Assembly (NCBI RefSeq): GCF_937960835.1
Contig: NZ_CALGPC010000009.1
Location: 186,001-250,000 of the forward strand
Length of the DNA: 64,000 bases
Source: an uncultured Ferrovibrio sp.
GTDB taxonomy: Bacteria; Pseudomonadota; Alphaproteobacteria; Ferrovibrionales; Ferrovibrionaceae
Reading direction: 5' to 3'
Position numbers and translations under genes: made by a program. Numbering within the stretch: the first letter of the stretch is position 1; the number at the start of each line of letters is the position of its first letter. Under the pieces are notes generated by a model. The model searched no databases and was not told where the DNA came from. It worked only from the letters and a program-made list of their open reading frames with translations. Shown in pieces: positions 17,165 to 25,969 of the stretch.

Positions 17165-17197
17165 TTATCCACAGGAATGCGCTGCACCTGTGGGTAA
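17165..17197. promoter_or_regulatory. Inverted pair of DnaA-box-like sites upstream of gapR
   Basis: TTATCCACA at 17165-17173 is a perfect consensus DnaA box. TGTGGGTAA at 17189-17197 is its inverted partner with one change (TTACCCACA on the other strand). Together they form an 11-bp inverted repeat (one wobble) with an 11-base spacer. It lies between the DUF1244 stop and gapR, about 90-125 bases before the gapR start. No T-run follows, so it is a poor terminator. Confidence 0.55.
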
Positions 17198-17518
17198 TCA
17201 GTGCTGATGGGCTTTTTGCGCCTCGGCAAAGGCCTTCTGCTGCTCGGGCGTGGCTTCTTTCTGGTATTTTTTCTGCCATTCCGGATAGGGCATGCCGTAG
17301 ATGATCTCGCGCGCGGCCATCTTGTCGAGTTCGATTCCCTTGCTCTTCGCCGCGTCCTGATACCAGTTGCTCAGGCAGTTGCGGCAAAAGCCGGCCAAAT
17401 TCATCAAATCGATATTCTGCACATCGGTGCGCTGGCGCAGATGCTCGACCAGCCGCCGGAAGGCCGCCGCTTCGAGTTCAATCTGCGTCTTCTCATCGAT
17501 CTTCGGTAAATCGCTCAT
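17198..17518 (-). CDS. DUF1244 family protein
   Basis: 106 residues from the ATG at 17518 (MSDLPKIDEKTQIELEAAAF). The whole protein matches the alphaproteobacterial DUF1244 pattern: AAFRRLVEHLRQRTDVQNID, then LAGFCRNCLSNWYQDAA and EIIYGMPYPEWQKKYQ. The two cysteines in CRNC are conserved and could bind metal. It is all-helical and cytoplasmic. Function unknown. It is the gene upstream of gapR, separated by the inverted DnaA-box pair. Confidence 0.93.
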   Translation of the reverse strand: MSDLPKIDEKTQIELEAAAFRRLVEHLRQRTDVQNIDLMNLAGFCRNCLSNWYQDAAKSKGIELDKMAAREIIYGMPYPEWQKKYQKEATPEQQKAFAEAQKAHQH

Positions 17519-17545
17519 GACCACCCTCTTCTCACTCTGGCCGGC

Positions 17546-18688
17546 CTATTCGGGAATGGTGAAGTTCACTGTCTCCGCAACCAGCCAATCCACCACGGCT
17601 TTCAGCGCCGCGTCCTTGTCCATCCCAGCATGTAGCGCGTCGCGGTAGACTTGCAACTGCCGCTGGGCCGAGGTGCCGCGCTTGAGGATGCCGCGCGCCC
17701 GCTCGACTTCGGCCAGGCAGCCCAAGGCTACGGCCTCCTCTCGGGTCAGTTCGATCAGTTCTTCCAGCAGATCGGCATACGGCACTGCCTCGCCCTTGCC
17801 GAAATCGACCAGCTTGCCGGCCGTGCCGTAACGCTGGGCCAGCCAGCGATTCTCGTCGATCAGCGTATTGGCATAGATGCGCCAGCGCTGGTTTTTCTGC
17901 TTCAGCCGCGTCAGAACAGCCAGCAGGCAGACATACAGCGCGGCAACGCAGATGCCATCATCCAGCCGGGTGCAGACATCGGTCACCCGCATCTCCAGGG
18001 TTGGATAACGCGCCGAGGGACGAATGTCCCACCACAGCTTGGTGGCATCCTCGATCAGCCCGGCCTGGACCAGGCGGTTGACCAAGCGCTGATACTCGCC
18101 CCAGGTCTCCAGCCGTTCGGGCAGGCCGGTGCGCGGCAGGCTGTCGAAGACGGAAACGCGATAGGATTGCAGGCCGGTCTCCTCGCCCTGCCAGAAGGGC
18201 GAGGATGCCGACAGCGCCATCAGATGCGGCAGGAAATAGCTGACCTGATTCATCAGGTCGATGCGCAGATCCTCATCGGGAATGCCCACATGGACATGCA
18301 TGCCGCAGATGATCAGGCGGCGAGCAACGCCGGCAAGATCGCGGGCGAGGCGGTCATAGCGTTCCTTTGCGGTATGGCGCTGCTCGGTCCAGCGCGCGAA
18401 AGGATGCGTGGAAGCGGCAATCGGCGCCAGACCATGACGTGACGCGACTTCCGAGATCGCGCTGCGCAGCTGCACCAGATCGGTGCGCAGTTCCGTGACG
18501 TTGCGGCAGATCTTCGTGGAAGCCTCGATCTGGCATTTGAGGAATTCCGGATTGACCTGACCGCCGACCAAACCTTCGCATTCGGCCAGCATCGCTTCCG
18601 GCGGCTCGACAGCCAGCACGCCGGTTTCGCGATCCACCAGCAGATATTCTTCCTCGATGCCGATGGTGAAATCGCCGATCCCCAGCAT
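17546..18688 (-). CDS. Carboxylate-amine ligase, GCS2 / YbdK family
   Basis: 380 residues with the glutamate-cysteine ligase type 2 fold. The N-terminus is FTIGIEEEYLLVDRETG, followed by PEFLKCQIEASTKICRNVTE, then CGMHVHVGIPDEDLRID and the Arg-rich IRPSARYPTLEMRVTDVCT block. The family includes weak gamma-glutamylcysteine ligases (YbdK) and EgtA. The real substrate here is unknown. I chose the ATG at 18688 because GAGGGGC sits at the right distance. The ATG four codons upstream would use no clear site. The next gene upstream, N-formylglutamate amidohydrolase, is also a glutamate-type enzyme and probably in the same operon. Confidence 0.9.
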   Translation of the reverse strand: MLGIGDFTIGIEEEYLLVDRETGVLAVEPPEAMLAECEGLVGGQVNPEFLKCQIEASTKICRNVTELRTDLVQLRSAISEVASRHGLAPIAASTHPFARWTEQRHTAKERYDRLARDLAGVARRLIICGMHVHVGIPDEDLRIDLMNQVSYFLPHLMALSASSPFWQGEETGLQSYRVSVFDSLPRTGLPERLETWGEYQRLVNRLVQAGLIEDATKLWWDIRPSARYPTLEMRVTDVCTRLDDGICVAALYVCLLAVLTRLKQKNQRWRIYANTLIDENRWLAQRYGTAGKLVDFGKGEAVPYADLLEELIELTREEAVALGCLAEVERARGILKRGTSAQRQLQVYRDALHAGMDKDAALKAVVDWLVAETVNFTIPE

Positions 18689-18707
18689 CTTGCCCCTCAA
18701 TGCATCC

Positions 18708-19499
18708 TCAGGCCGCGCTGGCGGCGACGGAGGTCCACAATCCGGCTTCCGCCAGCATGCGGCGAAAGCAGCGTTCCAGCCGCACCGCCCATTCTGCCGC
18801 GCCTTCCTCGTGGCTGACCAGATCCTGGCGCACTTCGATCATCACATGATGCAAGCCGAGATTCTGGCCATGCGCGAAGATCGAATAGCCGGAATGATCG
18901 CGGCCGCTGTAAGGCTCGTTATCGCCGACCACGAGATCGCCTTCATCGCGCAACGCCTGCAGCAGCGGCGCAGCCAAACGGTCGTCCCGGTCCCACACCA
19001 CGCCGATATGCCAGGGGCGGTCGACAGCCTGAACACGCATGCGCGGCGTGAAGCTGTGGATCGAGATCAGCGCCGGCGTCGGCGTGCGGCGCTTGACCAC
19101 CTCCATCATCTCGTCCACTGCACGATGATAAGGATAGAAATATCTCTGCAGGCGGCGTTCGCGCTCGGCAGCATCGATGCCGCGATTGCCCGGCACGATG
19201 GTGCCGTCGCTGACCTCACAGATCAGGGTCGGATCGTCCGGCCGCCGGTTGCAATCGACCACCAGACGCGACACACCCGACAATACCGCCGGCGCATCCA
19301 GTGCAACGCAGAGCCGTTCCGCAATCGCAGCCGTGCCGGGGTCCCATCCGATATGGCGGGACAGTTCTTCATCCGGCAGGCCGAGGTGGTTCATCTCAGC
19401 CGGCACCAGACGGCTGGCATGATCGCAAATCAAAAGGACCGGCGCCCGGCCCTCGGGGTTGAGGACGCGGTAACTGGGAGGATCGTCTTCCGTGGTCAT
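18708..19499 (-). CDS. N-formylglutamate amidohydrolase family protein
   Basis: 263 residues. The N-terminal block APVLLICDHASRLVPAEM is followed by GWDPGTAAIAERLCVALDAP and SRLVVDCNRRPDD, then the ISIHSFTPRMR strand, all typical of the FGase/HutG-like family. Members hydrolyse N-formyl-glutamate or related N-acyl amino acids with zinc, at the end of the five-step histidine pathway. No hut genes are nearby, and the partner is a carboxylate-amine ligase, so the true substrate may differ. The start ATG at 19499 follows a plausible purine-rich leader. Confidence 0.9.
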   Translation of the reverse strand: MTTEDDPPSYRVLNPEGRAPVLLICDHASRLVPAEMNHLGLPDEELSRHIGWDPGTAAIAERLCVALDAPAVLSGVSRLVVDCNRRPDDPTLICEVSDGTIVPGNRGIDAAERERRLQRYFYPYHRAVDEMMEVVKRRTPTPALISIHSFTPRMRVQAVDRPWHIGVVWDRDDRLAAPLLQALRDEGDLVVGDNEPYSGRDHSGYSIFAHGQNLGLHHVMIEVRQDLVSHEEGAAEWAVRLERCFRRMLAEAGLWTSVAASAA

Positions 19500-19695
19500 G
19501 TCTGGGAGAGGATGTTTTGCAAGAGGGGAAGGCCGGACCGCTTGGGCAAAGCCGAAATCACTTTTCGGGGAATCAATGTCCGGTAGGCGGGCTCAGGTTT
19601 ACAGACTCTGGCTGGTTTGCGTTAGGCAAGTTTGCATCCTGGGGGCAGGCTGCACTAAGGTTGCGGCGTCGACGTATCATAACTGAAATAAAGCC

Positions 19696-20979
19696 GTGCT
19701 GCACCATATCGCTATCATCGGCAGCGGCCCGTCGGGCCTGTTCTGCGCCGACGCCCTGCTGAAGCAGCGTCCCGAACTGAAGATCGACGTCTTTGACCGC
19801 CTGCCGACCCCGTTCGGCCTGGTCCGCTTCGGTGTGGCCCCGGACCATCAGGGCACCAAGGCGGTGACCCGCCAGTTCGACCGGCTGTTCGGCAGCAGCA
19901 ATCTGCGATTTGTCGGCAATATCGCTGTCGGCCAGGATTTGCCGCTGGCCCGGCTGGCCGAGCATTACGACGCCATCGTGCTGGCGTTGGGTGCCCATGC
20001 CGACCGGCCCCTTGGTATCCCCGGCGAAGACCTGCCCGGCCGCTATGGCTCGATGGCCTTTGTCGGCTGGTATAACGGCCATCCGGATTATTACGGCCTG
20101 AACCCGCTGCTCGACCGGACGGGCGTCGCCGTGATCGGCGTGGGCAATGTCGCCGTCGACATCGTGCGCGTGCTGGGCAAGACCCCGGCCGAGATGGCGG
20201 CCAGTGATATCTGCGCCCATGCCGCTAAAGCCATCGCTGCCGCGCCGCTGACCGACCTCTATCTGATCGGCCGCCGCGGGCCGGCGGAAGCGAGCTTCAC
20301 CAGCGCCGAACTGGCCGAACTTGGCCGCTTAGAGCGCGTCCGCCCGGTGGTCAATAAAGCCGATCTGCCAAACGCTTTGCCTGCCGGGATCGATCCGGCG
20401 GAAGCGAAGATCAAGGAGAAGAATCTCCAGTTGCTGCATGAATTCGCCGCCCGCAGCGACGCCAAGCCCATCAAGCTGCATTTCCTTTTCCACAGCGTGC
20501 CGGAAGCCGTGCTAGGCAAGAGCCGGGTCGAGGGCTTGAAACTGGCCAATCGCACGCTCGATGTCGGCACGGTGATCAGCGCCATCGGCTACCGCACTGC
20601 CGTGCATGGCGATCTGCCGCAACCCGATCAGCACGGCATCATCCCTAACCAGGATGGCAAGGTCGCCGACGGACTTTATGTGGTCGGCTGGGCCAAGCGC
20701 GGTCCATCGGGCACGATCCCGACCAATCGCGCGGAAGCAAAAATGGTGGCTGACCGGATACTCGCGGATTTCGCCAACGACACCGCGCCGGCGAAATCGG
20801 GCAATGCCGCGCTTGACGCCTGGCTGGCGCAGCAAGGCCTAACACCGGTCGACTGGATGGGCTGGAAGCGCATCGAAGCCGCCGAAATCAAGGCTGCCCG
20901 CCAGGGCAGCCCGCGCGAAAAGCTGGTCGACTGGGCCGCGTTACGACAGGCGGCTTTATCGAGCGAAACAGTGTCATGA
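19696..20979 (+). CDS. Ferredoxin-NADP+ reductase, adrenodoxin-reductase type
   Basis: A 427-residue FAD/NADP flavoprotein. The FAD motif is HIAIIGSGPSGLFCADALL, followed by FDRLPTPFGLVRFGVAPDHQ, a signature of adrenodoxin reductase/FprA. The NADP motif is VAVIGVGNVAVDIVRVL, with LTDLYLIGRRGPAEASFT after it. The C-terminal GWAKRGPSGTIPTNRAEAK block is present. The start is a GTG at 19696. It transfers electrons between NADPH and a ferredoxin. The window has no separate ferredoxin gene beside it, but the fused 2-oxoacid oxidoreductase upstream needs ferredoxin. It overlaps the GST gene by four bases. Confidence 0.93.
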   Translation: MLHHIAIIGSGPSGLFCADALLKQRPELKIDVFDRLPTPFGLVRFGVAPDHQGTKAVTRQFDRLFGSSNLRFVGNIAVGQDLPLARLAEHYDAIVLALGAHADRPLGIPGEDLPGRYGSMAFVGWYNGHPDYYGLNPLLDRTGVAVIGVGNVAVDIVRVLGKTPAEMAASDICAHAAKAIAAAPLTDLYLIGRRGPAEASFTSAELAELGRLERVRPVVNKADLPNALPAGIDPAEAKIKEKNLQLLHEFAARSDAKPIKLHFLFHSVPEAVLGKSRVEGLKLANRTLDVGTVISAIGYRTAVHGDLPQPDQHGIIPNQDGKVADGLYVVGWAKRGPSGTIPTNRAEAKMVADRILADFANDTAPAKSGNAALDAWLAQQGLTPVDWMGWKRIEAAEIKAARQGSPREKLVDWAALRQAALSSETVS

Positions 20980-21635
20980 AGCTCTATTCCCTGCCTACGT
21001 CACCCTATGCCGCGCGGGTGCGCATGTTCCTGCGGGCAAAGGGTGCTGAGATCGAACTGATCCCGCCGCCACGGGCGGAGGAATACCGTGCGATTACGCC
21101 GCTCGGCAAAGTGCCGGCGCTGGTGCTGGATGACGGCCGCATCCTGCCGGAATCGGAAGTGATTTGCGCCTATCTCGACGGTGAGCTTGCGGGTCCGTCG
21201 CTTTATGCGGGCGATTTGGTGGAATGCGCGCAGATATCGCTGCTGGTGCGGCTGGCCGATCTTTATCTCTCGCCGGGCCTGAACGACTTCTTCAAGCTGC
21301 TGTTTACCGAGCCTGGAAACCGCGCGGCGATCGAGCAGACTTTGCCTGAGATCGGGCGCGGCCTGAAATATCTCGATCTTTATGTTGCGCCGGGCGGCTA
21401 TGCCGTGGGCCAGCGCTTCACCCAGGCCGATTGCGCGCTGGCGCCGCTGCTGTTCAACGTTGCCGAAGTGTTGGCGCCGGTGATCGGCGAGAACCTGATC
21501 GAGCGCCGCCCTAACCTGCTCGCCTATTGGCAGGCCATTCAGCAAAATGAGTTTGCAGCGCCGGTGCTGGCAGAGATGCGCGACGGCTTGAGGAAGTATC
21601 GCGCCATGCTGCAGGCCGCCCAGGTTCAACAATGA
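20976..21635 (+). CDS. Glutathione S-transferase family protein
   Basis: 219 residues. The N-terminal thioredoxin-like domain is MKLYSLPTSPYAARVRMFLR with PLGKVPALVLDDG and LPESEVICAYLD (the cis-Pro and the Ser/Glu that contact glutathione). The all-helical C-terminal domain starts near residue 85 and includes YAVGQRFTQADCALAPLLF. The ATGA overlap with the flavoprotein gene indicates coupled translation. The specific substrate is unknown. It is followed 13 bases later by the MFS transporter gene, same operon. Confidence 0.92.
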   Translation: MKLYSLPTSPYAARVRMFLRAKGAEIELIPPPRAEEYRAITPLGKVPALVLDDGRILPESEVICAYLDGELAGPSLYAGDLVECAQISLLVRLADLYLSPGLNDFFKLLFTEPGNRAAIEQTLPEIGRGLKYLDLYVAPGGYAVGQRFTQADCALAPLLFNVAEVLAPVIGENLIERRPNLLAYWQAIQQNEFAAPVLAEMRDGLRKYRAMLQAAQVQQ

Positions 21636-21648
21636 AGGCTGCCCGGCC

Positions 21649-22872
21649 ATGAGTGACACCGCCGCCAGCCAAGAGCCTGCTCTGCTGCCGGTCTGGCAGG
21701 TTCTGGCGGCGACGCTGGCGACGCAGTCCCTGACCACGCTTTGCGCACTGGTGCTTTCGGCCATCGCGCCAGAGGCCGCGGCCGATCTTGGCATCGGCCC
21801 GGCGCTGGTGGGCTATCAGGTGAGCATCATCTATTTCGGCGCAGTGGTCTCGTCCCTGATCGGCGGCGGCTTCGTCAAACGGCTGGGCGCCACACGGGCA
21901 AGCCAGTTGGCACTTTGGCTGGCTGCGCTGGGCTGCCTGCTGTCCAGCATCGGCACACTGACGAGCCTTGCGCTTGGCGCGCTGGTGATCGGACTGGGCT
22001 ATGGCTGCACCAATCCGGCGGCCTCGCATCTTCTGTCGCGCACCCGCAGCGGCGCGCATATGAATCTCATTTTCTCGATCAAGCAATGTGGCGTGCCAAT
22101 CGGCGGCATCCTGGCCGGATTGCTGATTCCGCCGATCACGCTGTGGCTGAACTGGCAGGCCGGATTGATCGCCTGCGCGCTGCTGGCTCTGGCGCTCAGC
22201 CTGATCCTGATGCGGGTACGCGCCGACTGGGATGGTGACCGTCAGGCGGACGCACGCCTGTTCATCTCGCCGCATGCCGGGCTAACCCTGATCTGGCGGC
22301 ATCCCATTCTGCGCTGGCTGGCGCTGTGCTCGTTCGCCTATTCCGCCGTGCAGCTCAGCCTGACCGGATTGCTGGTCACCTATCTCGTCACGGAAGTCGG
22401 CATCGATCTCGTGCTGGCCGGCAGTCTGCTGGCAATCGCGCAGACCGCTGGCGCCGCCGGACGCCTCGGCTGGGGCTGGCTGGCCGACCGGCTGCGCTCA
22501 GGCTCGAAAGTGCTGATCCTCAACGGCATCGTCGCCATGACCGCCTCGATCCTCACCGCGATGATCACCGTGTCATGGCCGGTCGTGCTGATTGCCGCCG
22601 TCGTGGCGCTGTTCGGCTTCTGCGCGGTGGGCTGGAACGGCGTCTTCATGGCCGTCATCGCTCGCCAGGCGCCGCGGCAGAGCATCGGGCTGGCTACCGG
22701 CGCCACGCTTAGCATCACCTTTGCCGGCGTCATCGTCGGCCCGTCCGGCTTCGCGCTGATGCATGACAAGCTTGGCATCTCCTATGCCGACGGCTATCTG
22801 CTGATGGCCTTTGTCACCCTGCTCGGTGTGCTTTGCATGGTGCGGGCGCGCAAAGGCATCCCGCCGCGCTGA
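21649..22872 (+). CDS. Major facilitator superfamily transporter
   Basis: 407 residues with about 12 predicted membrane helices. The start is MSDTAASQEPALLPVWQVL. The family A-motif region is in GGGFVKRLGATRASQLALW (between helices 2 and 3), and GYGCTNPAASHLL follows. A second-half equivalent is GWLADRLRSGSKVLIL. This resembles cyanate/anion- or drug-type MFS carriers, but the substrate cannot be predicted. It ends only eight bases before the stop of the convergent TolA/TonB-like gene, and I see no terminator in the gap. Confidence 0.9.
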   Translation: MSDTAASQEPALLPVWQVLAATLATQSLTTLCALVLSAIAPEAAADLGIGPALVGYQVSIIYFGAVVSSLIGGGFVKRLGATRASQLALWLAALGCLLSSIGTLTSLALGALVIGLGYGCTNPAASHLLSRTRSGAHMNLIFSIKQCGVPIGGILAGLLIPPITLWLNWQAGLIACALLALALSLILMRVRADWDGDRQADARLFISPHAGLTLIWRHPILRWLALCSFAYSAVQLSLTGLLVTYLVTEVGIDLVLAGSLLAIAQTAGAAGRLGWGWLADRLRSGSKVLILNGIVAMTASILTAMITVSWPVVLIAAVVALFGFCAVGWNGVFMAVIARQAPRQSIGLATGATLSITFAGVIVGPSGFALMHDKLGISYADGYLLMAFVTLLGVLCMVRARKGIPPR

Positions 22873-22880
22873 AATCCCGG

Positions 22881-23735
22881 CTAGAGATCGCCGACGCGGA
22901 AATCGAGGCGCAGTACCTTCGGATAGCCTTCTGCATTGGGCGGCATCTTGAAAGGCTGTGCCAGCCGCATGGCGCGCAGGAAGGTCTCGATGGCGGTGCG
23001 GAACGCTGTGGCCCGTGGACCTTCGGCATTGGCGATCTCATCCCAGTTGTTGATCATCGCCCGCATGTCCCAAGGATCGTTCTTGCCGAACGGCGGTGCC
23101 AGCATGCCGTTGGGCAGCACCATGTAATTGCCGAAGATCTCGATGTCGCGGAACTGCGGCGCGCGAAAATCGATCACCCAGGCCGCAACGATCTGGCTGA
23201 GGAAGAAGTCGCTTTCCGACTGCGTCATCGTCTCGCCAGGGCTGCCGGCGGCGCGGCCGCTTCCAGCCTGACGGTTGCCGGCCTGCCGCTGGGCCTGCGG
23301 CTGCGGACGCGGCGCTTGCGGGCGAGGCGCTGCCTCTGGACTGCGCTGGGCCGGCCTCGCTTCCGGCTTCGGCGCTTCTTCGGCCGTGGGTTCGCGCTGT
23401 TCGGTCGCCTTGTCGCCGGCACCCGGCGCGGAGGTGGATTCCTCGGCGATCGGCGCGCGCTGCAATTGCGGCGGCGGTGGCGCTGGGCGGGCCGGTGTGG
23501 GCTGCGCCTGCGGTGACGGCGCCGGCGGCTCGGGCGCGGGCGGCGGCGCAGGCTTGGGCGGCTCGGGCAGCACGAACTCGGCAAGAATTTGCGGCGGCTG
23601 CGCCGGTATCTGCCAGGCCCAGGGCTGGAGAACGAGGACACCTACCAGCAATGCATGCAGCAGCACTGCCAGCAGCACCGCATACCAGCGCGGGCGTTCG
23701 ACCTCATTCTCAGAAAAATCATACATATTTGTCAC
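22881..23735 (-). CDS. TolA/TonB-like proline-rich membrane-anchored protein
   Basis: 284 residues in three parts. There is one N-terminal membrane helix (WYAVLLAVLLHALLVGVLVL, about 17-36). A long Pro/Ala/Gln/Arg-rich periplasmic linker runs about 50-165, rich in PPAP, PAPPP and RPQPQ motifs. A C-terminal domain follows (SESDFFLSQIVAAWVIDFRA to YPKVLRLDFRVGDL). The layout, and the final hydrophilic domain with an LPNGMLAPPF strand, resemble TolA/TonB energy transducers that span the periplasm. There are no exbB/exbD/tolQR genes next to it, so it is an orphan. Direct family assignment is uncertain. Confidence 0.65.
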   Translation of the reverse strand: MTNMYDFSENEVERPRWYAVLLAVLLHALLVGVLVLQPWAWQIPAQPPQILAEFVLPEPPKPAPPPAPEPPAPSPQAQPTPARPAPPPPQLQRAPIAEESTSAPGAGDKATEQREPTAEEAPKPEARPAQRSPEAAPRPQAPRPQPQAQRQAGNRQAGSGRAAGSPGETMTQSESDFFLSQIVAAWVIDFRAPQFRDIEIFGNYMVLPNGMLAPPFGKNDPWDMRAMINNWDEIANAEGPRATAFRTAIETFLRAMRLAQPFKMPPNAEGYPKVLRLDFRVGDL

Positions 23736-23837
23736 TTAGCGCTGACGTAACGGCAGGCCAAGAGTTTTGCCGGGCTCACACCAGTCGGCTATAACCGGAT
23801 TTATCCGAGAGCGATGCATAAAATTCGGGAGAGAAAC

Positions 23838-25922
23838 GTGACCGACCCTGTCGTCTACGCCGTTCAGGACGGCGTCGCCATCCTCACCGTCGAAAACCCG
23901 CCCGTCAATGCACTCAGCCAGGCGGTGCGCGCCGGACTGATTGCCGCGCTGGACAAGGCAGATGCCGATCCTGCCGTGCAGGCAGCCGTGATCATCGGCG
24001 GCGGCCGCACCTTCATTGCCGGTGCCGACATCAAGGAATTCGGCAAGCCGCCGCTGAAGCCCTACCTGCCGGAAGTGCTGGCCCGCATCGAAGCAATGAA
24101 GAAGCCCGTAGTGGCTGCGCTGCATGGCACGGCTTTGGGCGGCGGCTTCGAGGTGTCGCTCACCTGCCATTGGCGCGTCGCCGTCGAAAACGCCCAGGTC
24201 GGCCTGCCGGAAGTGAAGCTCGGCGTCATTCCCGGCTCCGGCGGCACGCAGCGCCTGCCGCGCCTGATCGGGCCGAAGCTCGCGCTCGACATGATCGTCT
24301 CGGGCAATCCGATTGCGGCGAAGAAGGCACTGGAGCTTGGCGTCATCGACCAGATCGTCAGCGGCGATCTGCGCGAGGGCGCGATTGCCTTCGCCAAAAC
24401 GGTGGTGGCGGAGAAGCGCCCGCTGCGGCTGGTGCGCGACATGAACGCCAAGATCAGCAATGTCGATCCGGCGGTGTTTGCCGACTACCGCAAGAGCATA
24501 GAGCGCAAGGCCAAGGGCTTCCTGGCGCCCTGGCGCTGCATCGACGCCGTCGAGGCCGCTACCAGCATGCCAATCGACCAGGGCCTGCAGAAGGAGCGTG
24601 AGCTGTTTTTCGAATGCATGAACAGTCCGCAGCGTGCGGCCCAGATCCATGCCTTCTTCGCCGAGCGCGAAGCGCAGAAAATCCCCGACCTGCCGGCCGA
24701 CGTGAAACCGAAGCCGATCAGGTCGGCAGCCGTGATCGGCGCCGGCACGATGGGCGGCGGCATAGCAATGAACTTCGCCAATGCCGGCATCCCGGTGAAG
24801 ATCCTAGAAGTCTCGCAGGAAGCGCTCGCGCGCGGCCTTGGCGTGATCGAGAGGAACTACGCGACCTCCGTGCAGCGCGGCTCGATGAAGCAGGAAGCAA
24901 TGGACCGCGCCATGAAGCTGATCTCGGGCACACAACGCTACGAGGATATCGCCGACGCCGATATCGTCATCGAGGCAGTGTTCGAGGAGATGAACGTCAA
25001 GAAGGAGGTCTTCGCCAGGCTCGACAAGATCATGAAGCCGGGCGCGGTACTGGCCACCAACACCTCGACGCTCGATATCGATGAAATCGCGTCTGTAACG
25101 CAGCGGCCGCAGGATGTGATCGGCACGCATTTCTTCAGCCCGGCCAATGTCATGCGGCTGCTGGAAAACGTGCGCGGCGCGAAATCCTCGCCCGAGACCA
25201 TCGCGACCGTCATGGCGCTGGGCAAGACGCTGAAGAAAGTGCCCGTGCTGGCCGGCAATTGCGACGGCTTCATCGGCAACCGCATGCTGCACGGCTATCT
25301 GCGGGAGGCGAATTTCCTGCTGGAGGAAGGCGCCACGCCCGAGCAGGTCGACCGCGCATTGGAGGAATTCGGCCTTGCCATGGGGCCGTTCCGCATGAGC
25401 GACCTGGCCGGTCTGGATGTCGGCTGGCGTATCCGCAAGGGCAAGGCGCATCTGCGCCCCAAGGACGAACGTTATTCGCCCGTGGCCGACCGGCTTTGCG
25501 AAATGGGCCGTTTCGGGCAGAAAACCGGCGCCGGCTTCTACAAATACGAAGGCCGCAATGCCCTGCCCGACCCCGTGGTGCAGGACATCATCCTGCAGGC
25601 CGCCAAGGAGCAAGGCATTGAACGGCGGGAGATTTCCGACGAGGAGATCGTCCAGCGCTGCATGTATCCGCTGGTCAATGAGGGCGCCAAAATCCTGGAG
25701 GAAGGCATCGCCATCCGGGCCAGCGATATCGACATTGTCTACCTTTTCGGCTATGGCTTCCCCGTTTATCGGGGCGGGCCGATGTTCTGGGCCGAGCAGA
25801 TCGGCCTCGACAAGGTGCTCGCCACGATCCGCGGCTTCCACAAGATCCACGGCAAGTTCTGGGAACCGGCCAAGCTGCTGGTCGAGCGCGCAGAGGCCGG
25901 CAAGGGGTGGAACGACCGCTGA
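23838..25922 (+). CDS. Bifunctional enoyl-CoA hydratase / 3-hydroxyacyl-CoA dehydrogenase (FadB/FadJ type)
   Basis: 694 residues carrying two beta-oxidation steps. The N-terminal crotonase domain (residues 1-~185) has the oxyanion-hole segments GGGRTFIAGADIKEFG and HGTALGGGFEVSL plus the two catalytic Glu regions (LPEVKLGVIPGSGGTQRLPR). The dehydrogenase domain starts near 295 with SAAVIGAGTMGGGIAMNFA (NAD site) and HFFSPANVMRLLE, and the C-terminal dimerisation domains follow. I chose the GTG at 23838 (VTDPVVYAV) because GGGAGAG lies just upstream; the ATG at 23814 is the alternative. No thiolase gene is adjacent. Confidence 0.93.
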   Translation: MTDPVVYAVQDGVAILTVENPPVNALSQAVRAGLIAALDKADADPAVQAAVIIGGGRTFIAGADIKEFGKPPLKPYLPEVLARIEAMKKPVVAALHGTALGGGFEVSLTCHWRVAVENAQVGLPEVKLGVIPGSGGTQRLPRLIGPKLALDMIVSGNPIAAKKALELGVIDQIVSGDLREGAIAFAKTVVAEKRPLRLVRDMNAKISNVDPAVFADYRKSIERKAKGFLAPWRCIDAVEAATSMPIDQGLQKERELFFECMNSPQRAAQIHAFFAEREAQKIPDLPADVKPKPIRSAAVIGAGTMGGGIAMNFANAGIPVKILEVSQEALARGLGVIERNYATSVQRGSMKQEAMDRAMKLISGTQRYEDIADADIVIEAVFEEMNVKKEVFARLDKIMKPGAVLATNTSTLDIDEIASVTQRPQDVIGTHFFSPANVMRLLENVRGAKSSPETIATVMALGKTLKKVPVLAGNCDGFIGNRMLHGYLREANFLLEEGATPEQVDRALEEFGLAMGPFRMSDLAGLDVGWRIRKGKAHLRPKDERYSPVADRLCEMGRFGQKTGAGFYKYEGRNALPDPVVQDIILQAAKEQGIERREISDEEIVQRCMYPLVNEGAKILEEGIAIRASDIDIVYLFGYGFPVYRGGPMFWAEQIGLDKVLATIRGFHKIHGKFWEPAKLLVERAEAGKGWNDR

Positions 25923-25969
25923 CCATGCCCCATATGAGGGCCGAGCTTCAGAGGTAGTCCAAGAGTACG

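Noticed and set aside
23300..23600. CRISPR-like or minisatellite repeats
   Set aside because: The repetitive look comes from Pro/Ala/Arg codons of the TolA/TonB-like linker; no regular spacer-repeat unit.
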